Shown: piece after piece, positions 36,784 through 47,125 of the stretch
Layout: every line of letters starts with the position of its first letter
Numbering within the stretch: position 1 is the stretch's first letter
Assembly: GCA_902561325.1 (NCBI GenBank)
Contig: CACEOL010000001.1
Span: 62,001 to 126,000 of the forward strand
Source: an uncultured SAR86 cluster bacterium
GTDB lineage: Bacteria; Pseudomonadota; Gammaproteobacteria; Magnimaribacterales; AG-339-G14
Direction: 5' to 3'
Length of the DNA: 64,000 nucleotides
Notes under the pieces: model-generated
What the model saw: the letters and a program-made list of their open reading frames with translations, nothing else
Told to the model about the DNA's origin: nothing
Database searches by the model: none
Position numbers and translations under genes: made by a program

Positions 36784-37604
36784 CCTTTCCAGTGAAACTC
36801 TTCACCCTTGCTCACTGCTTTATCTTCTTCAATCAATTTATTTAAGTGGGCTAATAGAGAAGCTCGCGCAATGCCGTGAAGCCTTTCATCGACATCGTCG
36901 TAAACCTTTTCAACCAATTGATCTAAGTTGGCTTTAGAAAATTCTGTTAAGGCATCGACTACTTTCTTTTCTCTAAACATTCTATGACTAACAATCCAAT
37001 CCACAACACTTTTGGGATCTTTCATGAGATTTCCATGCCCTGGTGCAATCAAAGAAATATCAAATTGTTTGAGCTTTTCCAAGGACTCAATGTATTGCTT
37101 CATGTTGCCATCAGGTGGTCCTATGACCACTGTGGAGCCTTCCATAATGTGATCGCCGGTAAAGATCATCTTTTCATCTTCTAAGAGATAACAAAGGTGA
37201 TTTGAAGCGTGTCCTGGAGTATGAATGGCTTTTAAGGTGTACTCAATTTCTCTGATTTCGTCACCATCTTCCAACACTTTATTGGCTTTGAAGGTTTTAT
37301 CTTGAGTTTGTTTGTGAAGGGCATACATTCCCATAACCGGTGCTGCAGTTCTTTGGTGCAGTAACTTTGCTCCAGGAGAATGATCTGGATGGGTGTGAGT
37401 TACTAGGATTTGCTTAATGTCATCGCCACAGGCTTTAGCAATATTTTCAATATGCTCTGGCATTGCAGGACCTGGATCAATCACCGTGATTTCTTCTTTG
37501 CCCACAAGATAAGTATTCGTTCCAGGGCCAGTAAAAACGCTGGAATTGCCTGCAGTGATTCTTCTGACTAATGGCGATAACTCAGTGATCGTCATAACCT
37601 TCAT
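36780..37604 (-). CDS. Metallo-beta-lactamase fold hydrolase, LACTB2/GloB-like
   Basis: TNTYLVGKEEITVIDPGP, VTHTHPDHSPGAKLL, HTPGHASNHLCYLLEDEKMIFTGDHIM, APGHG. Confidence 0.85.
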   Translation of the reverse strand: MKVMTITELSPLVRRITAGNSSVFTGPGTNTYLVGKEEITVIDPGPAMPEHIENIAKACGDDIKQILVTHTHPDHSPGAKLLHQRTAAPVMGMYALHKQTQDKTFKANKVLEDGDEIREIEYTLKAIHTPGHASNHLCYLLEDEKMIFTGDHIMEGSTVVIGPPDGNMKQYIESLEKLKQFDISLIAPGHGNLMKDPKSVVDWIVSHRMFREKKVVDALTEFSKANLDQLVEKVYDDVDERLHGIARASLLAHLNKLIEEDKAVSKGEEFHWKG

Positions 37605-38451
37605 CTCCTGGCATAAGCAAAACCATTTTTCCGTCTTGCATGAAAATTTTTGGCTCCACAGTCACGATATTATTTTGGTCTTCCACTTTATTCTTTAAAA
37701 GTGTTTCAGTGTCGGTGAAACCCCTAATGGATTCTAAATTCTTAATGGTTGGGAAAATTATTGGAAACTCGCCCTTTTCTCCCTGGGCGAGAGCATCCTC
37801 GGGTTTAATCCAAATACTTTTTACTCCTTCACTACCATCGTGCCTGGCAGTTTGGCCTTCTGGAAATAGCGCAATGAAAAAATGCGTACTATATCTTTTA
37901 GCTTCGGATTTTGGTGTAACCCAATGAGAAATGTAAGCCAAGCGATCAACAGCAAGTTGTAAGTCCAGCTTTTGGCACAATTCCAATAAAACTGGCTCAC
38001 CTTGGTTTAATTTATCTCGATACTCTTTAAGAATTTCTTTTTCACTTTCGTTTGAAGAGCCAAAAACTTCGCCACTGCTTCTATAAGCTAGCAAGACGCC
38101 ACATTCCTCAAAACATTCTCTGATGCAAGCAATCCAATAGTTAAGCCCTCCTGATTTAACACCTAATAATTGGGATGCAACTTCGTCGGTCAATCCGCGA
38201 CAGTAACTGTTGATGTCGTCTTTTAAATCATATTCATCGAGCTTCCCTCCAGGAAATACCCAGGCACCGCCAAAATTTGTTTTGATTGATCTTTGTATCA
38301 TAAATACTTCTACTGCTTCTTCGATGGTTCTAACCAACAACACCGTAGCTGCAGGTTTAGGTTTAGAAGGAGGCAAAGAAGGATCAGCTTGTTGAATGTT
38401 GATCTTAGGATTTCTCTCTACTTTGATATCTTTAGAATCTTTTTCTGACAT
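37582..38451 (-). CDS. NUDIX hydrolase
   Basis: WVFPGGKLDEYD...ACIRECFEECGVLLAY NUDIX box-like region. Confidence 0.8.
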   Translation of the reverse strand: MSEKDSKDIKVERNPKINIQQADPSLPPSKPKPAATVLLVRTIEEAVEVFMIQRSIKTNFGGAWVFPGGKLDEYDLKDDINSYCRGLTDEVASQLLGVKSGGLNYWIACIRECFEECGVLLAYRSSGEVFGSSNESEKEILKEYRDKLNQGEPVLLELCQKLDLQLAVDRLAYISHWVTPKSEAKRYSTHFFIALFPEGQTARHDGSEGVKSIWIKPEDALAQGEKGEFPIIFPTIKNLESIRGFTDTETLLKNKVEDQNNIVTVEPKIFMQDGKMVLLMPGDEGYDDH

Positions 38452-38471
38452 ATAAATTTTAGATTTCAGGA

Positions 38472-39347
38472 TTGTTTGTACATAATATATTTAATAAATT
38501 TTTATACAAATTGAAAATCAAAGAATTTAAATCAAAAAATATCGAAAAAAAGCTCGTCAGAAATCCTAATTCTAATAAAGGAGACTATGGTCATGTTTTA
38601 GTCGTTGCAGGAAATCTCGGTTTTGGTGGCGCTGCCCTTCTTGCTTCAAAAGGAGTTCTTGTTGGTGGCGCCGGTCTAGTAACCTTAGCAACAAGAAAAG
38701 ATCATCTCTCCGCAGCTTTGGCATATTGTCCAGAAGTTATGACGAAAACTGTAGAAAGTATCTCTGACTTGGAAAATCACTTACCCGATAAAACAGTCAT
38801 TTGTATTGGTCCAGGATTGGGTAGAAATTATTGGGCTGATCAGATGCTTTATAAAACGACAAACTTTGCAGCAAAAGAAAATCTACCGATTTTGATTGAT
38901 GCTGATGGATTAAATATCCTCTCTGAAAATAAATTGAAAATTAAATTACCAAAAAAATTAATCCTTACCCCTCATCCAGGAGAAGCAGCACGATTACTCA
39001 AGACAAAGGTCTCGACCATTCAAAAAAATAGACCACAAGCATTAGCTAAGCTTTGCGATAAATATAATGCAACTGTCATTCTTAAAGGCCATGAAACATT
39101 GGTTGGCAACAAAAGAACTTCATTTATTTGTAAAAAAGGTAATGCTGGTATGGCAGTAGCCGGTATGGGTGATGTTCTTTCTGGACTGGTTTCTGGATTG
39201 ATTGCTCAAGGATTATCGTCTATAGATGCCGCTTGCTTAGGGGTGGATATGCATGCAGGTGCAGCAGATAGTTATATTGAAAAGCAAGATATGAAATCTT
39301 TGATGCCTTCTGATTTATTTAACCTTATGAAAATGAAGGATGAATAA
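38472..39347 (+). CDS. nnrD: ADP-dependent NAD(P)H-hydrate dehydratase, C-terminal YjeF-type domain only
   Basis: NSNKGDYGHVLVVAGNLGFGGAALLASKGVLVGGAGLVTLAT; LTPHPGEAARLL; GNAGMAVAGMGDVLSGLVSGLIAQG. Confidence 0.88.
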   Translation: MFVHNIFNKFLYKLKIKEFKSKNIEKKLVRNPNSNKGDYGHVLVVAGNLGFGGAALLASKGVLVGGAGLVTLATRKDHLSAALAYCPEVMTKTVESISDLENHLPDKTVICIGPGLGRNYWADQMLYKTTNFAAKENLPILIDADGLNILSENKLKIKLPKKLILTPHPGEAARLLKTKVSTIQKNRPQALAKLCDKYNATVILKGHETLVGNKRTSFICKKGNAGMAVAGMGDVLSGLVSGLIAQGLSSIDAACLGVDMHAGAADSYIEKQDMKSLMPSDLFNLMKMKDE

Positions 39348-39792
39348 AGAACTTGTCTTATCAAGCCTTGACGAGACAAAACAGCTTGCAGAAAAAATCG
39401 CTTCTTTTCTAATTCAAGAAAACAATTTCCCGATTTCTATTCATCTTGCTGGAGACTTAGGCACAGGAAAAACTACTTTAGTAAAAGAAGTTTTAAATTG
39501 TCTTGGTATAGAAAATTTCATCAATAGTCCAACCTTTACTTTGATTGAGCCTTATGAAGTCAATGATTTGAAAATCTTTCACATCGATTTATACCGAGTG
39601 GAAAAAATAACTGAGCTAAGCGCAATTGGTTTAGAAGAATATTTGCAGGAAGCGAATTCCATCAACTTTATTGAATGGCCTGAAAAAGGATCTGGTTTTT
39701 TAAAAGAGCCTGACATCGCCATTTCTTTATTTCATCAAGGAGAAGTTGCAAGAAAATGTAAAGTTGAAACTTCTTTAGACTTAAATCTTTAA
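39340..39792 (+). CDS. tsaE: tRNA threonylcarbamoyladenosine biosynthesis protein TsaE
   Basis: LAGDLGTGKTTLVKEVLNCLGI...INSPTFTLIEPYE...HIDLYRV...FIEWPEKG. Confidence 0.93.
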   Translation: MNKELVLSSLDETKQLAEKIASFLIQENNFPISIHLAGDLGTGKTTLVKEVLNCLGIENFINSPTFTLIEPYEVNDLKIFHIDLYRVEKITELSAIGLEEYLQEANSINFIEWPEKGSGFLKEPDIAISLFHQGEVARKCKVETSLDLNL

Positions 39793-39793
39793 G

Positions 39794-41959
39794 CTAGTTG
39801 AGTGGATCCACATCAATGCCAATTCTGACATTTTTAGAATAATCGCTTTGATCAATCATATTAATAACTTGATTTGCAAGGGCATGTATTTTTTTTCGAT
39901 TTTCAGATTTCAGGGTTAAGACCCATCGAAAATAATTTTTTCGCTTTTCGATAAGCTCTGGTTTTGGTCCTATAAATTCTTCGTCATTTAAGTTTAATGA
40001 ACGAGAGATTTCCATCAAAACCTTCTCAGGAAGAGGTCGTTTTAGGGACTCTGCATGAATGTTAATCTGATAAACAAAAGGAGGAAGCTTGCTGGTTTGT
40101 CTTTCTTCTAAAATTTCTTTGGCAATCTTATCGTAATCAAAAGAAGAAATTTTTTCTAAAAAAGGATGTTCTGGTACAAACGATTGCAAAATAACCTTGC
40201 CTTCTTTATCTTCTCTGCCAGCTCTTCCTGAAACCTGAATCAGTAACTGAGCCAGCCTTTCAGAAGCTTTGTGATCTACTGAGAAAAGACCACTGTCAGC
40301 ATCTACTACTACCACTAAAGTTAAATTGGGCATGTGGTGACCTTTGGCTAAAATCTGAGTCCCCACCAATATGAGAGGCTCTTTGGAATCTGGTAATACC
40401 GAGTTGGATTTTAATTTCTCCCTGCCCAAAGCTTCTCGGTCAACTCTGATTACAGGACTATTTTTGAAATACTCTTTTAAAAATTCTTCGAGTTTCTCGG
40501 TTCCCGTATGAAAGAATTCTAAACTTTCTTCGTTACAGTTCAGACAAGCAACAGGCATCGGATGCTTGGTACCACAATGATGACAAACTAATCTTTTGGG
40601 ATTGATGTGATAAACCATTGATACATCGCAGTTGTTGCATTCCGGAGTCCAACCACATTTGTTGCAAAAGACCATTGGGGCGTAGCCTTTTTTGTTGAGG
40701 AAGACTAAAACTTGATTGCCTTTACTCAATTCTTTTGAAATTTCATTGAGACTGTATTCGGTTAAACCCGATTTCAGTTCGGAAGACCTTAAGTCTGAGA
40801 TTTCAAACTTAGGCTGTCTGGCATCTTTTACTCTTTGGGTTAGTTTGTGTAAGAAGTATTTTTCATCATTGCAATTTTTCAGACTTTCTAGGCTGGGTGT
40901 TGCTGAGCACATGATGACAGGAATTTTTTCAAGATTTGCTCGATAAACTGCTACATCTCTTGCTGAATATCTGAAACCATCGATTTGTTTATATGAAGAA
41001 TCATGTTCTTCATCTACCACTATCAAGCCTAAATCCTTAAAGGGAGTAAATATTGCTGATCTTGTTCCAATTAAAATAGATTTAAAACCTTTGTTCATGT
41101 CGTTCCAAGAATGAGCTCTATCTTTTTCTGACATCTCTGAGTGCAAAAGAGCGACATTGTCTTCACCGAATCTCCTTTCAATTTCGGCCTTAAGATTTGG
41201 GGTAAGACCAATTTCTGGAACAAGAATTAGAACTTGTTTACCTTTTTCTATGTGGTCTCTAATCAGATGGAAATATATTTCGGTTTTACCACTTCCCGTA
41301 ACACCAAAAATTAGATGTGCAAAATTTGTTGAAGAATTTTTAATTGATTTATAAATTTTATTTTGTTCAGCATTCAATTCAAAAAAAGCATCTGAATTAA
41401 GTTCTTTATTAGTTTTCAATTCATTTCGATTAAGGCTTTTAATCTCTACAAAACCTTTTGAAATTAAAGCATCCAGAATGGTTTTAGAGATTTTGTTTGC
41501 CCTTAAACCTGGAAGGGATAACTCGGATTTGTATTGAAAAACTTCCAAGGCTTCAAATTGCTTTTTTGCGCGCCCAAAGGATTCTTTGCTAGCTAATTTT
41601 CCCAAGTTTGTAATTGCGTATACCTCTATGGAATCGCTTATTTCTTTGCCTTTTCTCAAGAAAGGTGGGAAATAAGATTTAAATATTTCTCCAATGGGTG
41701 CTTTATAGTAATTGGCTATCCATTGAATGAGTTCGTATGAAGGCTTATCGATTAAAGAATTTCTATCTAAAACTTTGGTTATGGGTTTTATAGATTTTAT
41801 ATTTGGACTGGATTGTTTTTTTAATACGTACCCAACAATTTCTCGATTTCTAAATGGAACTTGAACTCTGGAGCCATTGGAAATCTTAATATTTGAACTG
41901 TAAGTAAAAGAGCTTCTTAAAGGTAAAGGGAGTGCTACTTCATAGTATAAATTTTCCAT
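39794..41959 (-). CDS. priA: Primosomal protein N' (replication restart helicase)
   Basis: LIFGVTGSGKTEIYFHLI, VVDEEHDSSYKQ, zinc-binding CNKCGWTPECNNCDVSMVYH...CHHCG, GTQILAKGHHMPNLTLVVVVDAD. Confidence 0.95.
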   Translation of the reverse strand: MENLYYEVALPLPLRSSFTYSSNIKISNGSRVQVPFRNREIVGYVLKKQSSPNIKSIKPITKVLDRNSLIDKPSYELIQWIANYYKAPIGEIFKSYFPPFLRKGKEISDSIEVYAITNLGKLASKESFGRAKKQFEALEVFQYKSELSLPGLRANKISKTILDALISKGFVEIKSLNRNELKTNKELNSDAFFELNAEQNKIYKSIKNSSTNFAHLIFGVTGSGKTEIYFHLIRDHIEKGKQVLILVPEIGLTPNLKAEIERRFGEDNVALLHSEMSEKDRAHSWNDMNKGFKSILIGTRSAIFTPFKDLGLIVVDEEHDSSYKQIDGFRYSARDVAVYRANLEKIPVIMCSATPSLESLKNCNDEKYFLHKLTQRVKDARQPKFEISDLRSSELKSGLTEYSLNEISKELSKGNQVLVFLNKKGYAPMVFCNKCGWTPECNNCDVSMVYHINPKRLVCHHCGTKHPMPVACLNCNEESLEFFHTGTEKLEEFLKEYFKNSPVIRVDREALGREKLKSNSVLPDSKEPLILVGTQILAKGHHMPNLTLVVVVDADSGLFSVDHKASERLAQLLIQVSGRAGREDKEGKVILQSFVPEHPFLEKISSFDYDKIAKEILEERQTSKLPPFVYQINIHAESLKRPLPEKVLMEISRSLNLNDEEFIGPKPELIEKRKNYFRWVLTLKSENRKKIHALANQVINMIDQSDYSKNVRIGIDVDPLN

Positions 41960-42029
41960 TTAAGTTTATTTGAGAATAAATAGTCTTCTGGTATAGTGCG
42001 GCAGCATATTTTTTTAATCAAGAAGAATA

Positions 42030-42446
42030 GTGAAAAAAGAAATTCATCCAGAATACAGAACGGTTTTATTTCATGATGTGAGTGTAGATAAGTACTACCT
42101 CATTCCATCAACATTGGAAACTGACCAAACAAAAGAATGGGAAGATGGTAATACCTATCCTTACTGTCCTCTTGATGTGTCTTCGGCCTCACATCCTTTC
42201 TATACAGGCCAGAATAAAATTATTGATACTGGTGGAAGAGTTGAAAGGTTCAAAAAACGTTTTTCAAAAAAGAAAGCTGCTGTAAAGGCTGCTCCTGCTG
42301 AAGAAAGCTCTCAAGAAGAGACTCCTCCGGCTGAAGAAGAAGATTTAAAAACCTCGGTTCCTGCTGAAGAAGTAACGAAAGAGGCTCCTGAAGCCTCAAC
42401 TGAAGAAGGAAGTGATGAATCTTCTAATTCTTCTGAAGAAAAATAA
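42030..42446 (+). CDS. rpmE2: Ribosomal protein L31 type B with long acidic C-terminal extension
   Basis: [78 protein letters not shown], then a low-complexity Ala/Glu/Pro/Ser tail. Confidence 0.92.
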   Translation: MKKEIHPEYRTVLFHDVSVDKYYLIPSTLETDQTKEWEDGNTYPYCPLDVSSASHPFYTGQNKIIDTGGRVERFKKRFSKKKAAVKAAPAEESSQEETPPAEEEDLKTSVPAEEVTKEAPEASTEEGSDESSNSSEEK

Positions 42447-42488
42447 CTGTTCGTACTTCATTTTTTAGACTTCTAACCAGTCACTAAT

Positions 42489-44276
42489 ATGAATCCTGAA
42501 TTTATTAGAAATATCGCCATCATTGCACACGTCGATCATGGAAAAACAACTTTAGTCGATAAATTATTAGAACATTCCGGCACCTTAGATCGAAAAAATA
42601 TTGGCTCAGAAAGAATCTTAGATTCCAATGATCAAGAAAGAGAAAGAGGAATAACTATTCTTTCTAAAAACACTGCCATCAAATGGAAAGATTACAAAAT
42701 CAATATTGTAGACACTCCTGGACATGCTGATTTTGGTGGAGAAGTTGAAAGAGTTTTGTCTATGGTAGATTCAGTTTTATTGCTAGTTGATGCAGTCGAT
42801 GGTCCCATGCCACAAACCAGATTTGTAACTCAAAAAGCTTTTGAACAAGGACTAAATCCCATTCTAGTTATAAACAAAATCGATCGTCCAAGTGCCAGAC
42901 CAGATTGGGTACAAGACCAAGTTTTTGATCTCTTCGATAGGCTGGGTGGGAACGATCAACAGATGGATTTTCCTACAATCTATACCTCTGCATTGAATGG
43001 AACTTCTGGTCTGGATTTAAAAAAAATTGAAGAAAACATGTCTCCACTCTTAGACCTCATCATAAATAAAGTGAATGAACCCCCTGTGAGTTTGGAAGAA
43101 CCATTTCAAATGCAAATCAGTGCTTTAGATAGTAATAACTATGTAGGAGTAATTGGCATTGGCAGAATATCTCGTGGAAACGTTAAACCAAACGATTCAG
43201 TTGTAGTGATTGATGCTGAAGGAGAGCAAAAAACAGGAAAAATTCTCCAAGTTTTGGGTCACGAAGGCCTTGAAAGAGTTGAGGTCGAAAAAGCTGAAGC
43301 AGGTGACATTGTCTGTGTGACAGGTATAGAAAAGTTATATATCTCAGATACTTTATGTAATCCGGAGAATATAGAACAACTCCCTCCTCTCTCTGTAGAT
43401 GAGCCAACTGTAAGCATGACCTTCCAAGTGAATGATTCTCCATTTGCTGGTAAGGAAGGTAAATTTGTAACTTCAAGAAACATCAAAGACCGACTTGAGC
43501 AAGAATTATTGTCTAATGTTGCTTTGAGAGTTGAGCAAGGTGAAAGTGCTGATAAATTCAAAGTCTCCGGTAGAGGGGAATTACATTTATCAGTTTTAAT
43601 AGAAAGCATGCGTCGAGACGGGTTCGAGTTGGGAGTTTCTAAACCAGAAGTTATTCAGAAAGATATGAATGGCGAAATCCATGAACCTTTCGAACAAATA
43701 GTAATTGATATCGAGGAACAACATCAGGGACCTGTAATGGAAGAAATGGGTTCAAGAAAAGCAGAACTGAAAAACATGGAACCGAGCGAAAGTGGGAGAA
43801 TAAAATTGGATTTTATTGCGCCTTCCAGAGGTATGATTGGATTTAGGTCGCAGTTTCTTACTTTAACGAGCGGTACCGGAATTTTAACCAGTATCTTTGA
43901 TCATTACGGACCTGCAAAAAAAGGTGAGATTACTACTCGTCAAAATGGTGTCCTGGTCTCTATGGCTGAAGGCAAAACCTTAGCCTATTCGTTATTCAAC
44001 TTACAAAATAGAGGGAAGCTTTTTGTAGGACACGGATTGAATGTTTATAAAGGGCAAATTGTTGGCTTACATTCCAGAGACAACGACTTACCGGTTAACC
44101 CAACAAAAGCAAAACAGTTAACCAATATCAGAGCCTCCGGTACTGATGAAAATCTTATCTTGGTTCCGCATATTGAACATTCTTTAGAACAGGCATTGGA
44201 ATTTATCGAAGAGGACGAATTAGTAGAAGTAACTCCTTCAGCTATTAGATTAAGAAAAAAAGCTTTCAGATTTTAA
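42489..44276 (+). CDS. typA: Translational GTPase TypA/BipA
   Basis: [64 protein letters not shown]-terminal TypA domain. Confidence 0.96.
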   Translation: MNPEFIRNIAIIAHVDHGKTTLVDKLLEHSGTLDRKNIGSERILDSNDQERERGITILSKNTAIKWKDYKINIVDTPGHADFGGEVERVLSMVDSVLLLVDAVDGPMPQTRFVTQKAFEQGLNPILVINKIDRPSARPDWVQDQVFDLFDRLGGNDQQMDFPTIYTSALNGTSGLDLKKIEENMSPLLDLIINKVNEPPVSLEEPFQMQISALDSNNYVGVIGIGRISRGNVKPNDSVVVIDAEGEQKTGKILQVLGHEGLERVEVEKAEAGDIVCVTGIEKLYISDTLCNPENIEQLPPLSVDEPTVSMTFQVNDSPFAGKEGKFVTSRNIKDRLEQELLSNVALRVEQGESADKFKVSGRGELHLSVLIESMRRDGFELGVSKPEVIQKDMNGEIHEPFEQIVIDIEEQHQGPVMEEMGSRKAELKNMEPSESGRIKLDFIAPSRGMIGFRSQFLTLTSGTGILTSIFDHYGPAKKGEITTRQNGVLVSMAEGKTLAYSLFNLQNRGKLFVGHGLNVYKGQIVGLHSRDNDLPVNPTKAKQLTNIRASGTDENLILVPHIEHSLEQALEFIEEDELVEVTPSAIRLRKKAFRF

Positions 44277-44277
44277 T

Positions 44278-44829
44278 TTATTTAGTTCCTGAAGAACCGA
44301 AACCCTTAGAGCCTCTTTCTGAGAAATCAAATTCAGAAACCAACTTAAAGTTTGGTGAAGTAACAGCAAAGAACATCATCTGGGCAATCCTATCTCCAGG
44401 AAGAATCTCGAATGATTCTTTTGATCTATTCCATAAAGAGACCATGATTTCTCCTTGATAATCTGAATCAATAAGGCCCACCAGATTTCCCAAGACGATT
44501 CCATGTTTATGCCCTAAGCCTGACCTAGGGAGAATCAAGGCTGCATATTTAGAGTCTTTAATATGTATTGAAAATCCAGTGGAAAAAAGAAAAGTCTCAT
44601 CGGACTGAAGAACTTTCTTTTCTTTGATATTAGTTCTCAGGTCTAATGCTGCAGATCCTGCAGTACTAAATTTAGGTAAGGGAATTTTGTTGCCAAGTTC
44701 GTTATCAAGAATTTTAAATTCAACGTTAAGTGCTATATTCGAAGTTGCTTGTTGCCCGGGACTAACCGCTTTGGATATTAAGGAAGGCAGGAATATTCCT
44801 ACTAATTTGAGCAAAATCCATCTAATCAT
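44278..44829 (-). CDS. dut: dUTP diphosphatase (start uncertain)
   Basis: [56 protein letters not shown]-terminal [14 protein letters not shown]. Confidence 0.92.
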   Translation of the reverse strand: MIRWILLKLVGIFLPSLISKAVSPGQQATSNIALNVEFKILDNELGNKIPLPKFSTAGSAALDLRTNIKEKKVLQSDETFLFSTGFSIHIKDSKYAALILPRSGLGHKHGIVLGNLVGLIDSDYQGEIMVSLWNRSKESFEILPGDRIAQMMFFAVTSPNFKLVSEFDFSERGSKGFGSSGTK

Positions 44830-46024
44830 TAAGGATGTTTTTTGAAATAAATTGCACTATTTTTCTGGCAACCTTTTCTTTTGAAGTTTTAGGTATTTTT
44901 AATTCTTCTTTTTCAGTAATTAATGTCACCTCATTATTGTTTGAGTCAAAACCTATAGAACTATCTGAGACATCGTTGGCGACAATTAAATTCAAATTCT
45001 TTGAAGATAATTTTTTTCTAGCGTTATCAACCATGTTTTCCGTTTCTGCTGCAAAACCGACTATTTTTAAATTGGGATTGTTGTCGGAAACGTGTTTCAA
45101 AATGTCTTCATTTTTTTCTAAACTCAAGCTCATGTTTTTGGATTGATCTTTTTTTATTTTTTGAGGTTCAGCATTCTTCATTTTGAAATCTGCAACTGCG
45201 GCTGTTGATATAAACAAGTCGATATCAGATAGATTTGCGGTAACGTGCTCTTTCATTTCCTCGGCAGATTCGATATCTATTCTTTTGACCCTCTCTGGTG
45301 TATCTAAAGTTACTGGACCAGAAATCAAAGTCACTATTGCGGATTCATCAACAGCGGCTTTAGCAAGCGAAAACCCCATCTTTCCAGAACTTTTATTAGA
45401 GATGTATCTAACAGGATCTATTTTTTCTCTTGTAGGCCCAGCAGTGATTAGTACTTTTTTACCAGCTAGCAATCCGGTAGAAAATTCTTTAGCTACTTCC
45501 TCAATAATTTCCTTAGGTTCTGACATTCTACCAGGACCCACATCACCACAAGCTTGATCACCCTCGTTAGGACCTATTTGGTGAAAAACAGGTTTTTTCA
45601 GCAATGAAAGATTCTTTTTTGTACGTTTATCCTTCCACATGCCTTGATTCATTGCAGGAGCAAAAAATATTTTAGAGTCTGCAGCAAGACATACCGCAGA
45701 CATTAAGTCGTCGCCTCTTCCAGCAGCAAGTTTTGCAAGGCTATCTGCCGAACATGGAGAAATTACTATGGCATCAGCCCATCTTGCTAATTCTATGTGT
45801 CCCATAGCTGATTCGGCATTGGTATCTAGAAGATCTGAATGAACTTCATTACCAGACAATGCCTGCATGGTAAGAGGTGTAATGAATTCTTTGGCTGCTT
45901 CAGTCATCAGTACTCGAACTTCAGAGCCTGAGCTCTTAAATAACCTGATTAACTCAGCCGCTTTATATGCAGCAATACCTCCTGTGACGCACAGCAAAAT
46001 TTGTCTATTAGCCAATTGTTCCAT
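44822..46024 (-). CDS. coaBC: Bifunctional phosphopantothenoylcysteine decarboxylase/synthase
   Basis: [78 protein letters not shown]. Confidence 0.95.
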   Translation of the reverse strand: MEQLANRQILLCVTGGIAAYKAAELIRLFKSSGSEVRVLMTEAAKEFITPLTMQALSGNEVHSDLLDTNAESAMGHIELARWADAIVISPCSADSLAKLAAGRGDDLMSAVCLAADSKIFFAPAMNQGMWKDKRTKKNLSLLKKPVFHQIGPNEGDQACGDVGPGRMSEPKEIIEEVAKEFSTGLLAGKKVLITAGPTREKIDPVRYISNKSSGKMGFSLAKAAVDESAIVTLISGPVTLDTPERVKRIDIESAEEMKEHVTANLSDIDLFISTAAVADFKMKNAEPQKIKKDQSKNMSLSLEKNEDILKHVSDNNPNLKIVGFAAETENMVDNARKKLSSKNLNLIVANDVSDSSIGFDSNNNEVTLITEKEELKIPKTSKEKVARKIVQFISKNILND

Positions 46025-46098
46025 ACAAAAATTATAACTCAGATAGGTTTCTTTGAACTTAGGATTCTGGTATAAAGCTCTTCTTGCAAAAGAATATT

Positions 46099-46335
46099 AT
46101 GAGCAAAGAGTGTCAAGTAACAGGAAAAACTCCAATGGCAGGAAACAATGTTTCTAAGGCTGTTAATAAAACCAAAAGAAAGTTTATGCCTAATTTGCAT
46201 CGTCATAAGTTTTGGGTAGAGTCTGAAAATAAATATGTGACCCTTACTCTTTCTGCTAAAGGGATGAGAATCATTGATAAAAAAGGCATTGATGTTGTTT
46301 TAAAAGAAATTAGAAATCGAGGTGAAAAGATATGA
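46099..46335 (+). CDS. rpmB: 50S ribosomal protein L28
   Basis: [65 protein letters not shown]. Confidence 0.94.
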   Translation: MSKECQVTGKTPMAGNNVSKAVNKTKRKFMPNLHRHKFWVESENKYVTLTLSAKGMRIIDKKGIDVVLKEIRNRGEKI

Positions 46336-46487
46336 GAGAAAAAATTAAACTAGTCTCCTCAGCTGGAACGGGTCATTTCTATACAACAGATAAAAATAAG
46401 ACTAAAACTCCAGACAAAATAGAATTTAAAAAATATGACCCTAGAGTCAAAAAGCACGTCATCTACAAAGAAGAAAAAATCAAATAA
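46332..46487 (+). CDS. rpmG: 50S ribosomal protein L33 (51 aa; absent from the ORF track)
   Basis: Manual translation: [51 protein letters not shown]; directly follows rpmB. Confidence 0.93.
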   Translation: MREKIKLVSSAGTGHFYTTDKNKTKTPDKIEFKKYDPRVKKHVIYKEEKIK

Positions 46488-47100
46488 TTTCGATATTTAT
46501 CTTGCTTCTAGCTCGCCTAGAAGATCCGAAATTCTTAAAAATCTAAAAGTTAATTTTGAAATCCTAAAATGCGATTTTGATGAGTCCAATTTTACTGACG
46601 AAAGTCCCGAGGATTTTGTTATTAAAAATACTCAGCAAAAATGTCTTGCTGCTCATGCGATTAGACAAAAAAAGAAGTTGTCCAATAAACCTATTTTAAC
46701 GGCTGATACTATTGTTGCGATGGATGGCAAAATATTTGGAAAGCCTCAAAACAAAGACCATGCCATTGCAATGCTTCTTGAGTTTTCTGGAAGGAAACAT
46801 TCGGTCATGACATGTGTTTGCTTAGGGGAAACCGACCCTCAGTCTGATGCCGAAGTAAAAATGATATTTGATCTTGTCAGAACTGAAATTCAATTTGCAA
46901 ACTTAAATGCCAATCAATGTGCAAAATATTGGGAAACCAATGAACCAAAAGATAAAGCAGGTGCTTATGGCATTCAGGGTTATGGTGCTTTGTTTGTTGA
47001 GTCTTTGGAGGGTAGCTACAGCAACGTTGTTGGCTTACCAATCGTTGAAACTTGTAAGATTTTCAAAGAAAAGAATATTGGCTATTGGTTGAATCAATAA
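46435..47100 (+). CDS. Maf-like nucleotide pyrophosphatase (start uncertain, overlaps rpmG)
   Basis: [72 protein letters not shown]. Confidence 0.9.
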   Translation: MTLESKSTSSTKKKKSNNFDIYLASSSPRRSEILKNLKVNFEILKCDFDESNFTDESPEDFVIKNTQQKCLAAHAIRQKKKLSNKPILTADTIVAMDGKIFGKPQNKDHAIAMLLEFSGRKHSVMTCVCLGETDPQSDAEVKMIFDLVRTEIQFANLNANQCAKYWETNEPKDKAGAYGIQGYGALFVESLEGSYSNVVGLPIVETCKIFKEKNIGYWLNQ

Positions 47101-47125
47101 CTTTCTAATTCAGATAAAATGAAGT

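Noticed and set aside
43183-43609. Antisense ORFs within typA
   Set aside because: Fully contained in a conserved GTPase gene with no independent support.
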